A DNA stretch of 64,000 nucleotides from DASYKS01 sp035995205 (GCA_035995205.1 DASYKS010000106.1:104347-168346), one strand, 5' to 3'; positions 32,585-41,702 are shown, counted from the stretch's first letter. The notes: a model not told the origin generated them from the letters alone. A program made the numbers and translations.

Positions 32585-33613
32585 ATGCTTTCCCCCGTCC
32601 TTCTTGCGACCCTCCCCGTGACCGACCCTCTCGCAGAGATCCGTTCCCGCGCGGCAACCGCTTCGGCCCGAATCGTCCTGCCCGAGGGGGACGACCGCCG
32701 GGTGATCGCAGCGGCGGTGCGCGCGGTCGAGCTTGGGATCTGTCGGCCGATCGTGATCGTGCCGCCGGGGACGATCCTCCCGTCTACCGCAATCGCCCTC
32801 GAACGGATCGATCCGGGAGCCGATCCCGATCTGCCGGCGCTCGAGGCGCTGCTCGCCGAGCGGCTCGCCGCGCGGGGATTGACCGTCGGCGCGATCCCTG
32901 AGTCGGCGAAACGGGTCCGCGACCCCCTCTATTACGCGAACCTCTTGGTCCTGTCCGGCCGGGCGGACGGCGCGGTGATGGGCGCCCGGGCGACCACCGC
33001 CGATACCTTGCGCGCTGCGTTGCGGACGATCGGCCCACGGGCGGGCCTTGCCACCGTCTCTTCCTGCTTCCTGATGGCGCTGCCCGACGGCCGATCGCTG
33101 ATCTACAGCGATTGCGGCGTGGTCCCCGACCCCGATCCCGAACAGCTGGCCGACATCGCGGAGGCCGCGGCCGAAAGCTGCCGCGTCCTGCTGGGCGAGG
33201 AGCCCCGGGTCGCCCTGCTGTCGTTCTCGACCCACGGCAGCGCGAGCCACCCGCGGATCGAAAAAGTACGCCGGGCACTCGACATCCTGCGCTTGCGGCA
33301 AGTCGCTTTCGCGGTCGACGGCGAGCTGCAGGCCGACGCCGCGCTGGTCCCCGAGGTCGCCGCGAAAAAAGCGCCGGGCAGCGCCGTCGCGGGGCGGGCG
33401 AACGTATTGGTCTTCCCTGATCTCGACGCCGGCAACATCGCCTACAAGCTGACCGAACGGCTGGCTGGCGCCCGCGCGGTCGGGCCGCTGCTCCAAGGGC
33501 TCGCCCGGCCGGTCAACGACCTGTCGCGCGGCTGCTCGGTCGAGGACATCGTGGACGCGATGGCGGTCACGGCGCTCCAGGCCGCGGGAAGGGGCGGAGG
33601 GGCGAACGGATGA
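32585..33613 (+). CDS. pta: phosphate acetyltransferase
   Basis: A 342-residue phosphotransacetylase (PTA_PTB family), interconverting acetyl-CoA and acetyl phosphate. ARIVLPEGDDRRVIAAAVRA, VRDPLYYANLLVLSGRADGAVMGARATTADTLRAAL, LATVSSCFLMAL and the closing ANVLVFPDLDAGNIAYKLTERLAGARAVGPLLQGLARPVNDLSRG are family signatures; the last holds the CoA and phosphate contacts. The usual partner acetate kinase is not in the window. The stop overlaps the purD start by ATGA, so the two genes are coupled. Confidence 0.94.
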   Translation: MLSPVLLATLPVTDPLAEIRSRAATASARIVLPEGDDRRVIAAAVRAVELGICRPIVIVPPGTILPSTAIALERIDPGADPDLPALEALLAERLAARGLTVGAIPESAKRVRDPLYYANLLVLSGRADGAVMGARATTADTLRAALRTIGPRAGLATVSSCFLMALPDGRSLIYSDCGVVPDPDPEQLADIAEAAAESCRVLLGEEPRVALLSFSTHGSASHPRIEKVRRALDILRLRQVAFAVDGELQADAALVPEVAAKKAPGSAVAGRANVLVFPDLDAGNIAYKLTERLAGARAVGPLLQGLARPVNDLSRGCSVEDIVDAMAVTALQAAGRGGGANG

Positions 33614-34911
33614 AAGTCCTGGTAGTGGGCGGCGGCGGTCGCGAGCACGCGCTCTGCTGGAAATTGGCGCGGAGCCCGCTTCTCTCCAAGCTCTATTGCG
33701 CACCGGGCAACCCAGGGATCGCCGAGATCGCCGAACGGGTGCCGATCGCGGTCGAAGAGATCTCACGCCTCGCCGATTTCGCCGCCGAACGGCTGATCGA
33801 CCTCACCGTGGTCGGCCCGGAAGTGCCGCTCGCGCTCGGCCTCGCCGATGAGCTGCACGCCCGCGGCCTCGCCGTGTTCGGCCCGAGCCAGCTCGCCGCC
33901 GAGCTGGAAGGCTCGAAAGTGTTCGCCAAGCTGTTCATGGCGCGCCACGGCATCCCGACCGCCCGGTTCGCGCTCGCCCACACCGCGGAAGAAGCGCGCG
34001 CCGCCCAGCCGACGTTCGGGTTTCCCGTGGTGGTCAAAGCCGACGGGCTCGCCGCGGGCAAAGGGGTGTTCCTTCCCGCCGACGAAGGGGAATTCGAGCA
34101 GGCGCTGGAGGCGATCTTTGCCGAGCGGCGGTTCGGCGACGCGGGCGACCGGGTGGTGATCGAGGAATGCCTGGCCGGCGAAGAGGTCTCGTTCATGGGG
34201 CTGTCGGACGGCGAACGGGTGCTCCCCCTGGCGACCGCCAAGGACTACAAGCGGATCGGCGACGGCGACTTGGGGCCCAACACGGGCGGCATGGGCTGCC
34301 ACAGCCCGTCGGGCATCCTGTCGGCACAACAGGCGGCCGAGGTGGTCGAGAGAGTGCTCAAACCCACCGTGGCGGGTATGGCCGCCGAGGGGAGGCGATT
34401 CGTCGGCGTGGTCTACGCCGGCCTGATGATCACCTCCGACGGCCCGCGGGTGCTCGAATTCAACGCCCGCTTCGGCGACCCCGAGGCGCAGGTCTTGATG
34501 ATGCGCCTGGAAGACGACCTGCTCCCCGTGCTCGCCGCGGGGGCAGCTGGAAAGTTCGAGCAGGAGCGCCTGACGTTCCGTCCCGAGACGGCCGGGGCGC
34601 TCGTTCTTGCGAGCCCCGGCTATCCGGATCGGCCGACGACCGGCGAGCCGATCCGCGGCCTCGACCGGGCCGAAGCCCTGCCCGAGATCCGCATCTTCCA
34701 CGCCGGAACCGCCACCCGGGAAACCGAAGACGGCCCTTCCCTGGTCAGCTCGGGCGGCCGGGTGCTGAACGTCTGCGCTCTCGGCGCGGATCTTTCCGAG
34801 GCGCTCGACCGGGCGTACGCCGCGGCATCGGAAATCGACTGGCCGGGCAAGGTGTTCCGTCGCGACATCGGCCGCCGGGTGCTCGAAGGCGCTCGATTCG
34901 AGCCGGCGTGA
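33610..34911 (+). CDS. purD: phosphoribosylamine-glycine ligase
   Basis: A 433-residue ATP-grasp enzyme of purine synthesis that joins phosphoribosylamine and glycine. The N-terminus KVLVVGGGGREHALCWKLARSP, AELEGSKVFAKLFMARHGIPT, the ATP-binding VVVKADGLAAGKGVFLP, NTGGMGCHSP and VLEFNARFGDPEAQV are all diagnostic. It uses glycine and so shares a substrate with the gcv operon, though the genes are 30 kb apart. It overlaps pta by 4 bases. Confidence 0.97.
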   Translation: MKVLVVGGGGREHALCWKLARSPLLSKLYCAPGNPGIAEIAERVPIAVEEISRLADFAAERLIDLTVVGPEVPLALGLADELHARGLAVFGPSQLAAELEGSKVFAKLFMARHGIPTARFALAHTAEEARAAQPTFGFPVVVKADGLAAGKGVFLPADEGEFEQALEAIFAERRFGDAGDRVVIEECLAGEEVSFMGLSDGERVLPLATAKDYKRIGDGDLGPNTGGMGCHSPSGILSAQQAAEVVERVLKPTVAGMAAEGRRFVGVVYAGLMITSDGPRVLEFNARFGDPEAQVLMMRLEDDLLPVLAAGAAGKFEQERLTFRPETAGALVLASPGYPDRPTTGEPIRGLDRAEALPEIRIFHAGTATRETEDGPSLVSSGGRVLNVCALGADLSEALDRAYAAASEIDWPGKVFRRDIGRRVLEGARFEPA

Positions 34912-34992
34912 TAGTTTCTTAGCGCTGACTTACTCCAGGCCGGAAACGCACCTCAGGCGGCGCCCGCTCGGGCCGGGGAGGTCAAATTGGCA

Positions 34993-35027
34993 GGTACCGC
35001 GATTACGCCATCCGGCTTCGCGGTACC
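34993..35027. other. inverted repeat upstream of the RicT-like gene
   Basis: Perfect 9-base arms GGTACCGCG and CGCGGTACC lie 17 bases apart. The element stands between purD and the RicT-like gene, about 110 bases before the chosen start. It could be a hairpin or an operator; no T run follows. Confidence 0.6.
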
Positions 35028-35135
35028 CTGAAGCGGTCGCCCGTGAATCAGGCACCGAAGCGGCGGCTGGTATCCTTCCTGCAGTGCTCGCCGGGCGATG
35101 ATGCCGAGCGCGAGAGTTTCGAAGGCGGACTTTCC

Positions 35136-35882
35136 ATGAGCGGTTGTTCCGGATGCTCGTTCAAAGGCATGTCCACTGCGGTCGAAGACACCTTCGTCGG
35201 CGTCCGCTTTCGCGATGAAACGAATCTCACGCTCTGCGGCACCGGCGGTCGGATCTTCGCGCGCGGCGAACGGGTGGTCGTCGACCTCGAATCCGGCCCG
35301 GCGTTCGGCCACGTCGAACAGTCGCCGATGCCGGTGTTCAAACCGTGTCAGAAGTCCTCCGCGCGGCCGATCCTGCGCCCTGCCGACGAGGATGATTTCG
35401 CCGCGTTCGAGCGCCAGGCGGCGAGCCAGGTCGAAGGTAAGCACTTCGCGCAGGAGCGCTCGCGGGCGCTCAAGCTCGACCTCAAGATCTCGCGCGTCGA
35501 TTTCGCGCTGTCAGGCAAGAAGGCGACGTTTTATTTCACCTCCGAAGGGCGGATCGACTTCCGCCAGTTGGTGCGCGACCTGTCCGCGCGCTTCTCGGTC
35601 AAGGTGAAGATGATCCAAGTCGGCGCGCGCGACGAGGCGGCTCTGCTCGGCGGCATTGGAGTTTGCGGTCGCACGCTCTGCTGCTCGACTTGGCTCAAGG
35701 ACTTCCGCCCGATCTCGATCCAGATGGCAAAACGGCAGAATCTCTCGCTCAATCCGTCGAAGATCTCCGGCCAATGCGGACGGCTGCTCTGCTGCCTGGC
35801 CTACGAGGACGATCAGTACAAGACCCAACATCCGGAACGCCGCTCTCCTACGGTGCCGACGTACGACGACACCGGAGCCTGA
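35136..35882 (+). CDS. PSP1/RicT-like protein
   Basis: A 248-residue protein of the PSP1 C-terminal domain family (RicT/YaaT), which in Bacillus works with RicA and RicF in RNA processing and phosphorelay control. The N-terminus is Cys-rich (SGCSGCSFKG), the middle is LDLKISRVDFALSGKKATFYFTSEGRIDFRQLVRDLSARF, and the family signature reads GVCGRTLCCSTWL followed by SGQCGRLLCCLAYE, carrying cysteines that may hold an Fe-S cluster. An in-frame GTG at 35043 would add 31 residues without a ribosome site, so the ATG at 35136 is chosen. It is 54 bases upstream of the Hfq gene. Confidence 0.9.
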   Translation: MSGCSGCSFKGMSTAVEDTFVGVRFRDETNLTLCGTGGRIFARGERVVVDLESGPAFGHVEQSPMPVFKPCQKSSARPILRPADEDDFAAFERQAASQVEGKHFAQERSRALKLDLKISRVDFALSGKKATFYFTSEGRIDFRQLVRDLSARFSVKVKMIQVGARDEAALLGGIGVCGRTLCCSTWLKDFRPISIQMAKRQNLSLNPSKISGQCGRLLCCLAYEDDQYKTQHPERRSPTVPTYDDTGA

Positions 35883-35936
35883 TCACCGATCACCTCCGCT
35901 TCGACGAGATTCGATTCCACAATCGATCCCACAACT

Positions 35937-36293
35937 ATGGCCATTCGAAAACTGATTCGCCCCGACATGAACGAGATCAAGAAAGACACCCCGGCGCGCA
36001 GCTTGCGCCGCAAGACGAGCCCGCCGGAGCAGACCAACGCCGAGGAGTTCTACTACCTCAAGCAGATGGCGGCGAAGACGCCGATCGTGGTCATCCTCGA
36101 CAACGACGAGGAGCTGCGCGGCTGGATCGAGTGGTACGACAAGGGGGCGATCAAGCTGAACCGCCACCAGGGGCCGAACCTGTTGATCCAGAAGCACCAC
36201 ATTCGCTACCTGTTCAAGGAAGAGGAGCTGCGCGAGCAACAGCGGGCCGGCCGGCGCAAGGCCGTCACGCTGCCCCGGATTCCCGCGGAGTGA
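35937..36293 (+). CDS. hfq: Hfq-like RNA chaperone
   Basis: A 118-residue Sm-like protein. The Sm1/Sm2 core reads TPIVVILDNDEELRGWIEWYDKGAIKLNRHQGPNLLIQKHHIRYL, in which KHHI occupies the place of the KHA motif of classical Hfq. The chain has a 45-residue charged extension before the core and an Arg/Lys-rich tail after it, so it is longer and more divergent than Enterobacterial Hfq. It should bind U-rich RNA as a hexamer. The stop overlaps the pdxA GTG start by GTGA. Confidence 0.85.
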   Translation: MAIRKLIRPDMNEIKKDTPARSLRRKTSPPEQTNAEEFYYLKQMAAKTPIVVILDNDEELRGWIEWYDKGAIKLNRHQGPNLLIQKHHIRYLFKEEELREQQRAGRRKAVTLPRIPAE

Positions 36294-37348
36294 GCGCCCC
36301 CGGCATTCCGGCGCCCATCCTCGCCATCACCCAGGGCGATCCCGCGGGCATCGGTCCCGAGATTCTCCTGAAGCTCCTTTCGGGGCCAGGCCCGCGCGGC
36401 TGGCAGCCACTCGTGATCGCGGAGCGCGCGGCGCTCGAAGCCTTGCGCCCCGCTCTTCCCGACGCGCCCTGGGAGCGGCTCACCTACCTCTCCTCCTCCC
36501 CCAGCCGCGAGGATCTCGCGGCTTACGCGGACCCCGCGGGCGCGATTGCCGTGCTCGATCCGATCGGCGATCCGAATCGGCAAATCGAATTTGGCCATTC
36601 CGGCGCGAAAGACGCCGCGGGGGCGATGGCCGCGCTCGATGCCGGAATCGAGCTCGCCCGTTTCGGAGCGGTCGATGCGCTGGTCACCGCGCCGATCGCC
36701 AAGAGCTCGATCGCCAAGCATCACCGCGCCGATTTCGTCGGCCACACCGATTACCTGGCCGAAGTCTGCGGGCTTGAACGCTACGGCCGCGATTACCTGA
36801 TGGCCTTCCTGGCGCCTGACCTTCAGGTGGCCCTGCTGACGGTCCACATGCCTCTGCGCGAAGCGCTGGAAGCGATCACTCCCGAGGCGGTGCTCCTGGC
36901 ATTCCAATGCCTCGATCGCCATGCCGGCGGACGAATCGCGCTCGCCGGATTGAATCCGCACGCGGGCGAAGGGGGCTTGCTCGGCGCGGAGGACGAATCG
37001 CTGCTCGCGCCGACCGTCGCCCAGGCGCGCAATCAGGGGCTCGACGTCTACGGCCCGGAGAGCGCGGATTCGCTGTTCGCCCGCGCCCGCCAAGGAGAGT
37101 TCGACTGGGTCCTCGCGCTCTACCACGACCAGGGGCTGATCGCGGTCAAGACCGCCTGCTTTGGTCTCGCGACCAACTGGACGCTCGGCCTGCCGTTCCT
37201 CCGCACCTCGGTCGACCATGGAACCGCTTTCGGCATCGCGGGTCAAGGCAAGGCCGACGCCGGCCCGCTCGAGAAGGTGATCGAGACGACGTTGGAGCTG
37301 ATCGCGGGCAAGCTGCCGAGGAAAACGACGACCCCTTCACTCCCGTAG
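36290..37348 (+). CDS. pdxA: 4-hydroxythreonine-4-phosphate dehydrogenase
   Basis: PdxA oxidises 4-phosphohydroxy-L-threonine in pyridoxal phosphate synthesis. It has 352 residues. LAITQGDPAGIGPEILLKLL, VTAPIAKSSI, DFVGHTDYLAEVCG, GLNPHAGEGGLLGAED and LYHDQGLIAVKTACFG are all family signatures, with the metal-binding His in GHTD, NPHAGE and YHDQG. The GTG start is read from the last bases of hfq, so its translation is probably coupled to Hfq. PLP made here would serve GcvP. Confidence 0.95.
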   Translation: MSAPGIPAPILAITQGDPAGIGPEILLKLLSGPGPRGWQPLVIAERAALEALRPALPDAPWERLTYLSSSPSREDLAAYADPAGAIAVLDPIGDPNRQIEFGHSGAKDAAGAMAALDAGIELARFGAVDALVTAPIAKSSIAKHHRADFVGHTDYLAEVCGLERYGRDYLMAFLAPDLQVALLTVHMPLREALEAITPEAVLLAFQCLDRHAGGRIALAGLNPHAGEGGLLGAEDESLLAPTVAQARNQGLDVYGPESADSLFARARQGEFDWVLALYHDQGLIAVKTACFGLATNWTLGLPFLRTSVDHGTAFGIAGQGKADAGPLEKVIETTLELIAGKLPRKTTTPSLP

Positions 37349-37447
37349 GATCCAAGAGTCACACCCTAGACGGTTCGACGTGTCTTTAGAGCTGCGGACC
37401 GGAATGTGGCGGAGCTCGCCACTTCAGCTCGATGGGGAAAGTGGCCC

Positions 37448-38197
37448 ATGGATACGCCTCAACCCTCTTCCTTCGCTCAATTTGTCCCCCAGCTCTTTTA
37501 TGACTTGATCGCTCGGATAGTCGCCGGAGCAGCACTGCTCCTGACAGCTTTGTTGGTTTGGCCTGATTGCCTCAACCAAGCGCTCCCCGCCTTTCTGACC
37601 GCCGAAAACTCAAGGCTCCAGGCGAGCCTAGCCTTCGTCTTGGCAGCCTACCTTCTCGCACTACTTCTCGAAGGAGCTTGGTGGCCGTCAGTCCACAAAT
37701 TTTGGGCGAAAAAGGCGGATGAGAAGGGAGAGAAGGCGGCTGCCAAAAACGCGCTTGATGGAGTCGCGAGCTGCATCATCGGCTTTGACACCGCTAACTA
37801 CAAGTTTCCAACCATCCCAGTAATCTATGACCTGATTCGCCTGCAAAATCCGGTGGCGGGGGCCAGGCTCGTTAAGCTTCGCGCGGAAGTACAGCTCTGC
37901 CGAACTTTGGCGCTTGGTTGGTTTCTCGCCTTCCTTCTCGAGCTTGTTCGGCTTGTCCGGGTTTTTACCGGTGGACACCTGACAGCTGCTCTCAGCCTTC
38001 TCGCCGCAGTCTTTCTCGTACTTCAACAATACGTCAAGAGGCGTCATCGGATGTGTTGGTCTCTCTACAACCACTGGCTTCTCCTGGTAAACCCAGGAAT
38101 CGAAGCGTTCTTGGCCGGTCGTCCTAGAACTGAGCGAAAGGGGACTAAGCTCCCGCCTCCGGGCTCCGGTGCTCGACTGCCGACCTCCAAACCATGA
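37448..38197 (+). CDS. membrane protein of unknown function, atypical composition
   Basis: A 249-residue protein with about four membrane segments (LIARIVAGAALLLTALLVW, SLAFVLAAYLLALLLEGAWW, LALGWFLAFLLELVRL, LTAALSLLAAVFLVLQQYV) and cytoplasmic loops rich in Lys and Glu. No family is recognised. The gene is visibly lower in GC than its neighbours and is inserted between pdxA and yqeY without coupling to either, which suggests horizontal gain. An in-frame start at 37406 exists, but the ATG at 37448 lies just before the conserved-looking start of the chain. Confidence 0.68.
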   Translation: MDTPQPSSFAQFVPQLFYDLIARIVAGAALLLTALLVWPDCLNQALPAFLTAENSRLQASLAFVLAAYLLALLLEGAWWPSVHKFWAKKADEKGEKAAAKNALDGVASCIIGFDTANYKFPTIPVIYDLIRLQNPVAGARLVKLRAEVQLCRTLALGWFLAFLLELVRLVRVFTGGHLTAALSLLAAVFLVLQQYVKRRHRMCWSLYNHWLLLVNPGIEAFLAGRPRTERKGTKLPPPGSGARLPTSKP

Positions 38198-38281
38198 GGT
38201 CAGAGGCTGGCTTCCGGCCCTCAGCATGCGCCATGGACGTCTCGCACCGCGCACAGGGCCGAAATCCGAGATAATCCCGGC

Positions 38282-38737
38282 ATGGCTACCGAGACCCCGC
38301 AACACCGATTGGAAATCGACCTGCGCACCGCGCTCAAGGCGGGCGAGAAGGAGCGGCTGTCGACGCTCCGCATGCTGCTCACCGAGCTGAACAACGAGGC
38401 GATCAAGAGCGGCGAGGTCGACGAGGCAGGATTCGTCGTCCTGGTCCGGCGCGCGATCAAGCAGCGCGACGAGGCGGCCGAGCAGTACACCAAGGGGGAC
38501 CGGCCGGAGCTGGCCGCCAAGGAGCTGCGCGAGAAGGAAATTCTCTCCTCCTATCTGCCGGCGCAAGTGGACGAAGCGACGATCCGCGCCGCGGCCGAGG
38601 AGATCGCGGCGGCCCAGGGGCTCGCTCCCGGTGCCGGCATGGGCGTGCTGATGAAGGCGCTACGCGAGAAGTTCGGCGCGAGCGCGGACGGAGCGACGCT
38701 CTCGCGAATCAGCAAAGAGATCCTCCAAGCCCGCTGA
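38282..38737 (+). CDS. GatB/YqeY domain protein
   Basis: A 151-residue YqeY-family protein, related to the tRNA-binding tail of the GatB amidotransferase subunit. RLEIDLRTALKAGEKERLSTLRMLLTELNNEAIKSG, RAIKQRDEAAEQY and EKEILSSYLPAQVDEATI are typical. Its precise role is unclear, though it is found near translation genes. Its stop shares a base with the selB ATG (TGATG), so the two genes are coupled. Confidence 0.93.
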   Translation: MATETPQHRLEIDLRTALKAGEKERLSTLRMLLTELNNEAIKSGEVDEAGFVVLVRRAIKQRDEAAEQYTKGDRPELAAKELREKEILSSYLPAQVDEATIRAAAEEIAAAQGLAPGAGMGVLMKALREKFGASADGATLSRISKEILQAR

Positions 38738-40722
38738 TGCGCAGATTCGTGATCGGCACCGCCGGGCATATCGACCACGGCAAGACAACGCTCGTCAAGG
38801 CGCTGACCGGGATCGACTGCGATCGCTGGGCGGAAGAGAAGGCGCGGGGAATCACGATCGACCTCGGCTTCGCCCATCTCTCCCGCGGCGACCTGCAAAT
38901 CGGTTTCGTCGACGTTCCCGGCCACGAGCGGTTTCTGCACAACGCGCTCGCCGGCCTCGGCGGCATCCGGGCGATGCTCCTGGTCGTCGCGGCCGACGAG
39001 GGGGTGAAACCGCAGACCCGCGAGCACTTGGCGGTCTGCTCGCTGCTCGGCATTCCGCACGGACTGGTGGCCCTCACCAAGATCGATCTGGTGGCGGAAG
39101 ATCTTCGCGAGCTGGCGCAGCTCGAAGTGGAAGAGCTGCTCGCAACGACACCTTTCGCGGGCGCGCCGATCCTGCCGGTATCAAGCACGACGGGCGAAGG
39201 GATCGCCGAGCTGGAGGCGGCGATCCTCGCGCTCGCCGGGCGCACCGAGTACGAGCCTTCGGCGCCCGAGATCCCAGTCTCCGACGCGGGCGAAGCCGCC
39301 GGCTCGGCCGGGATGGCTCGCCCCCTGCCTCGTCTCCCTACCCGCCTGCCGATCGACCGCGCGTTTCACCTCAAAGGCCTCGGCGTGATCGTTACCGGAA
39401 CGCTCACGAGCGGCGCGATCCGCACGGGCGACACTCTGGAGGTTCTTCCCGGCGGCGAGCGGGTGCGGGTGCGTAGCATCCAGGTTCACGGCGATCCGCG
39501 TGAGGTCTCCGAGGCGGGAGAGCGCACTTCGCTCCAGATCGCCGGTCTGCAGCTGGAATCTCTCGCGCGCGGGTTGACGCTGGTCGAGCCCGGGACCTTC
39601 GCCGCGAGCGCGCGGCTACTGGTCCGATTCGAGCTGCTGCCCGATGCGCCCGCTTCTCTTTCCGGTTTCGTGCCGATCCAGCTGCATCTGTTCGCGAGCG
39701 AGGTCTACGGCCGTCTCCGGCCGCTCGATCCGGCGGAGCTCAAGCCCGGAGAGCGTGGCCTGGCGGAGATCCGTCTCGCGGCGCCGGTCGTGGCACGGCG
39801 CGGAGATCGCTTCATCGTCCGCCGCCCGTCCCCCGCCGCGACACTCGGCGGCGGCGAGATTCTCGACCCCGCCTGGCGCCCTTACCGGGGCAAACTGCTC
39901 CCCCCCGCGCTCGCCGCGCTGGGACCCGCGCCCGACCTCGCCTCGGCTCTCGGTTTCTGGGTGCTGGAGGCGGGAGAGCGCGGCGCGGAGATCGACGACC
40001 TCGCGCGACGGCTCGGGGTGCGGTCGAGCGCGATTGAAGCGGATCTTCGCCGCTCGACCCATCAGGGCAAGCTCCTCGCCGTGCCGGCCGGACCCGGCCG
40101 CGGCCGGCGCTTTCTCGCCCCCGCAACCTACCAACGCCTCGCCGAGCGGGCAGGCAAAGTGCTCGCCGAGCATTTCAAACGCGACCGGCTGGCGATGGCG
40201 ATCCCTAAAGCCGACGCGGTGCGGAAGATCGTGCGCGGGCGCGGCGCGGAGCTGGCGGACGTCTATCTCGATTGGCTGGCCAAACAGAAGATCCTCCAGG
40301 TTTCGGGCGATCAGGTGACGCTCCCCGGCCGCGGCTCGCAGCTCACCTCGGAAGAGTCGGACCTCTCGACCCAGGTGCTCGCCCGTTTCGATGCCGGCGG
40401 GCTCGCGCCCCCCTCGCCCGGCGATGTGGGGCAGGCCCTGTCCGCCAAGCCGCAGATCGTCGACGGGGTGATCCGCCATCTGGTGGCGAAAGGCGATCTG
40501 ATCAAGCTCCCCTCCGGGCTGATCCTCGCCGCCTCCGCGGTCGCCAAGCTGAAGCGCAAACTGCTCGCCACGGGCTGGCCACGTTTCAACGTCGGGCAAT
40601 TCAAGGACCATTTCGGCCTCTCGCGCAAATGGGCGATCCCGCTGCTCGAACACCTAGATTCGACCGCTTTCACACGCCGCCTCGGCGACGAGCGGATGAT
40701 CGTGCGCCAGGAAGGCGCTTGA
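38737..40722 (+). CDS. selB: selenocysteine-specific elongation factor
   Basis: SelB is the EF-Tu-like GTPase that brings selenocysteyl-tRNA to UGA codons at SECIS hairpins. At 661 residues it has the GTPase domain (GTAGHIDHGKTTL, the switch region ARGITIDLGFAHL, DVPGHERF, TKIDL), two beta-barrel domains (LPIDRAFHLKGLGVIVTGTLTSGAI), and a C-terminal region of winged helices (ending near residue 655, FKDHFGLSRKWAIPLLEHLDSTAFTRR) that recognise the mRNA hairpin. It implies selenoproteins in this organism. selA, selC and selD are not in the window. Confidence 0.95.
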   Translation: MRRFVIGTAGHIDHGKTTLVKALTGIDCDRWAEEKARGITIDLGFAHLSRGDLQIGFVDVPGHERFLHNALAGLGGIRAMLLVVAADEGVKPQTREHLAVCSLLGIPHGLVALTKIDLVAEDLRELAQLEVEELLATTPFAGAPILPVSSTTGEGIAELEAAILALAGRTEYEPSAPEIPVSDAGEAAGSAGMARPLPRLPTRLPIDRAFHLKGLGVIVTGTLTSGAIRTGDTLEVLPGGERVRVRSIQVHGDPREVSEAGERTSLQIAGLQLESLARGLTLVEPGTFAASARLLVRFELLPDAPASLSGFVPIQLHLFASEVYGRLRPLDPAELKPGERGLAEIRLAAPVVARRGDRFIVRRPSPAATLGGGEILDPAWRPYRGKLLPPALAALGPAPDLASALGFWVLEAGERGAEIDDLARRLGVRSSAIEADLRRSTHQGKLLAVPAGPGRGRRFLAPATYQRLAERAGKVLAEHFKRDRLAMAIPKADAVRKIVRGRGAELADVYLDWLAKQKILQVSGDQVTLPGRGSQLTSEESDLSTQVLARFDAGGLAPPSPGDVGQALSAKPQIVDGVIRHLVAKGDLIKLPSGLILAASAVAKLKRKLLATGWPRFNVGQFKDHFGLSRKWAIPLLEHLDSTAFTRRLGDERMIVRQEGA

Positions 40723-40758
40723 GGTTCCGCGCGTTCTAACCTCAGGAGGGAACTCGCC

Positions 40759-41133
40759 ATGCCAACCATCGCAGTGCTCGGAGCCTCGTCGAACCGCCAA
40801 AAATTCGGCAACAAATGCGTCCGGGCCTACGCCCACGCGGGTTATCAGGTCTTTCCGATCAACCCGACGGAGAAAGAGATCGAAGGCTTCCCCGTGTTCG
40901 CGAAGCTCGCGGACGTCCCGCAAGCGCTCGACCGGATCAGCGTCTACCTGCCGCCCCCGGTCACATTCGACTACCTAGACGAGATCGAAGCCGCGAAAGC
41001 CGGCGAGGTCTGGCTCAACCCAGGAGCCTACGACGCCAAGGTTCTCGAGGAGGCCCGCCGCCGCGGGATCCCCATTCGTCCCGGTTGCAGCATCGTGGAC
41101 ATCGAGTTATCACCCGCGATGTTCGGAGCGTAG
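40759..41133 (+). CDS. CoA-binding domain protein
   Basis: A 124-residue protein of the YccU-like CoA-binding family. The Rossmann-like fold opens IAVLGASSNRQKFGNKCVRAYAHAGYQVFPINPTEKEIEG, and ends with GEVWLNPGAYDAKVLEEARRRGIPIRPGCSIVDIEL. The family resembles the CoA-binding domain of succinyl-CoA synthetase but stands alone; its substrate is unknown. CAGGAGGG precedes the ATG. It follows selB by 36 bases on the same strand. Confidence 0.9.
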   Translation: MPTIAVLGASSNRQKFGNKCVRAYAHAGYQVFPINPTEKEIEGFPVFAKLADVPQALDRISVYLPPPVTFDYLDEIEAAKAGEVWLNPGAYDAKVLEEARRRGIPIRPGCSIVDIELSPAMFGA

Positions 41134-41154
41134 GGTGATACCGTAAAAAGCTCC

Positions 41155-41700
41155 GTGTCCACCTACTATTCGACCCAGTCGTTTCTCTCCTGGTGCTTGG
41201 GCCACTATTTCTATAGCGGCACCCACTGGGTATGGGCGGCGCGGCCGTTCTTTCCCTACCGGGAGGGGAATCCCAAATCTTCGAACCCATACCTGGCCTA
41301 CGGGGATCTCTATCAACCCTGGAAGGATGGCGACAACTTCGACAAGTTCGTGTCGCAGATCCGGCTCAACCTGCTGCGCGGGGTAGCTGCCAAGAAAACC
41401 TCCGGGGCGCTCACCCCGGAGCACTGCCGAAAACTCAGGAGGATCTGCGAGAAGGTGGACATCCTCTTTTTCTACCCGTTGGTCTATAGCTTCGATCTCG
41501 ATACGATTCCTGCGGAGCGACGGACCTTTGCCGGATCGGCTCTCGCCGGTTCGAACGAAGTGTTGGTGGAGGATCTCGCCGAGTCGGAGTTTACGATCTT
41601 GTTTTTCGACTTTGCTGCCGATCCGCACTTCAACTCTTTGGGGCGTGACGCGTCCCTCTCATCCGACGGCGCACTAGAATTGCTGCTCGGGAGGTGTTGA
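41155..41700 (+). CDS. protein of unknown function, first of a two-gene cassette
   Basis: A 181-residue soluble protein starting at a GTG. It is rich in aromatic residues (STYYSTQSFLSWCLGHYFYSGTHWVWAARPFFPY) and has Lys/Arg-rich helices (LTPEHCRKLRRICEKVD) and two hydrophobic strands (VDILFFYPLVYSFDLD, FTILFFDFAADPHF). No family is recognised. Its end touches the next gene, so the two are likely translated together. Confidence 0.65.
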   Translation: MSTYYSTQSFLSWCLGHYFYSGTHWVWAARPFFPYREGNPKSSNPYLAYGDLYQPWKDGDNFDKFVSQIRLNLLRGVAAKKTSGALTPEHCRKLRRICEKVDILFFYPLVYSFDLDTIPAERRTFAGSALAGSNEVLVEDLAESEFTILFFDFAADPHFNSLGRDASLSSDGALELLLGRC

Positions 41701-41702
41701 TC

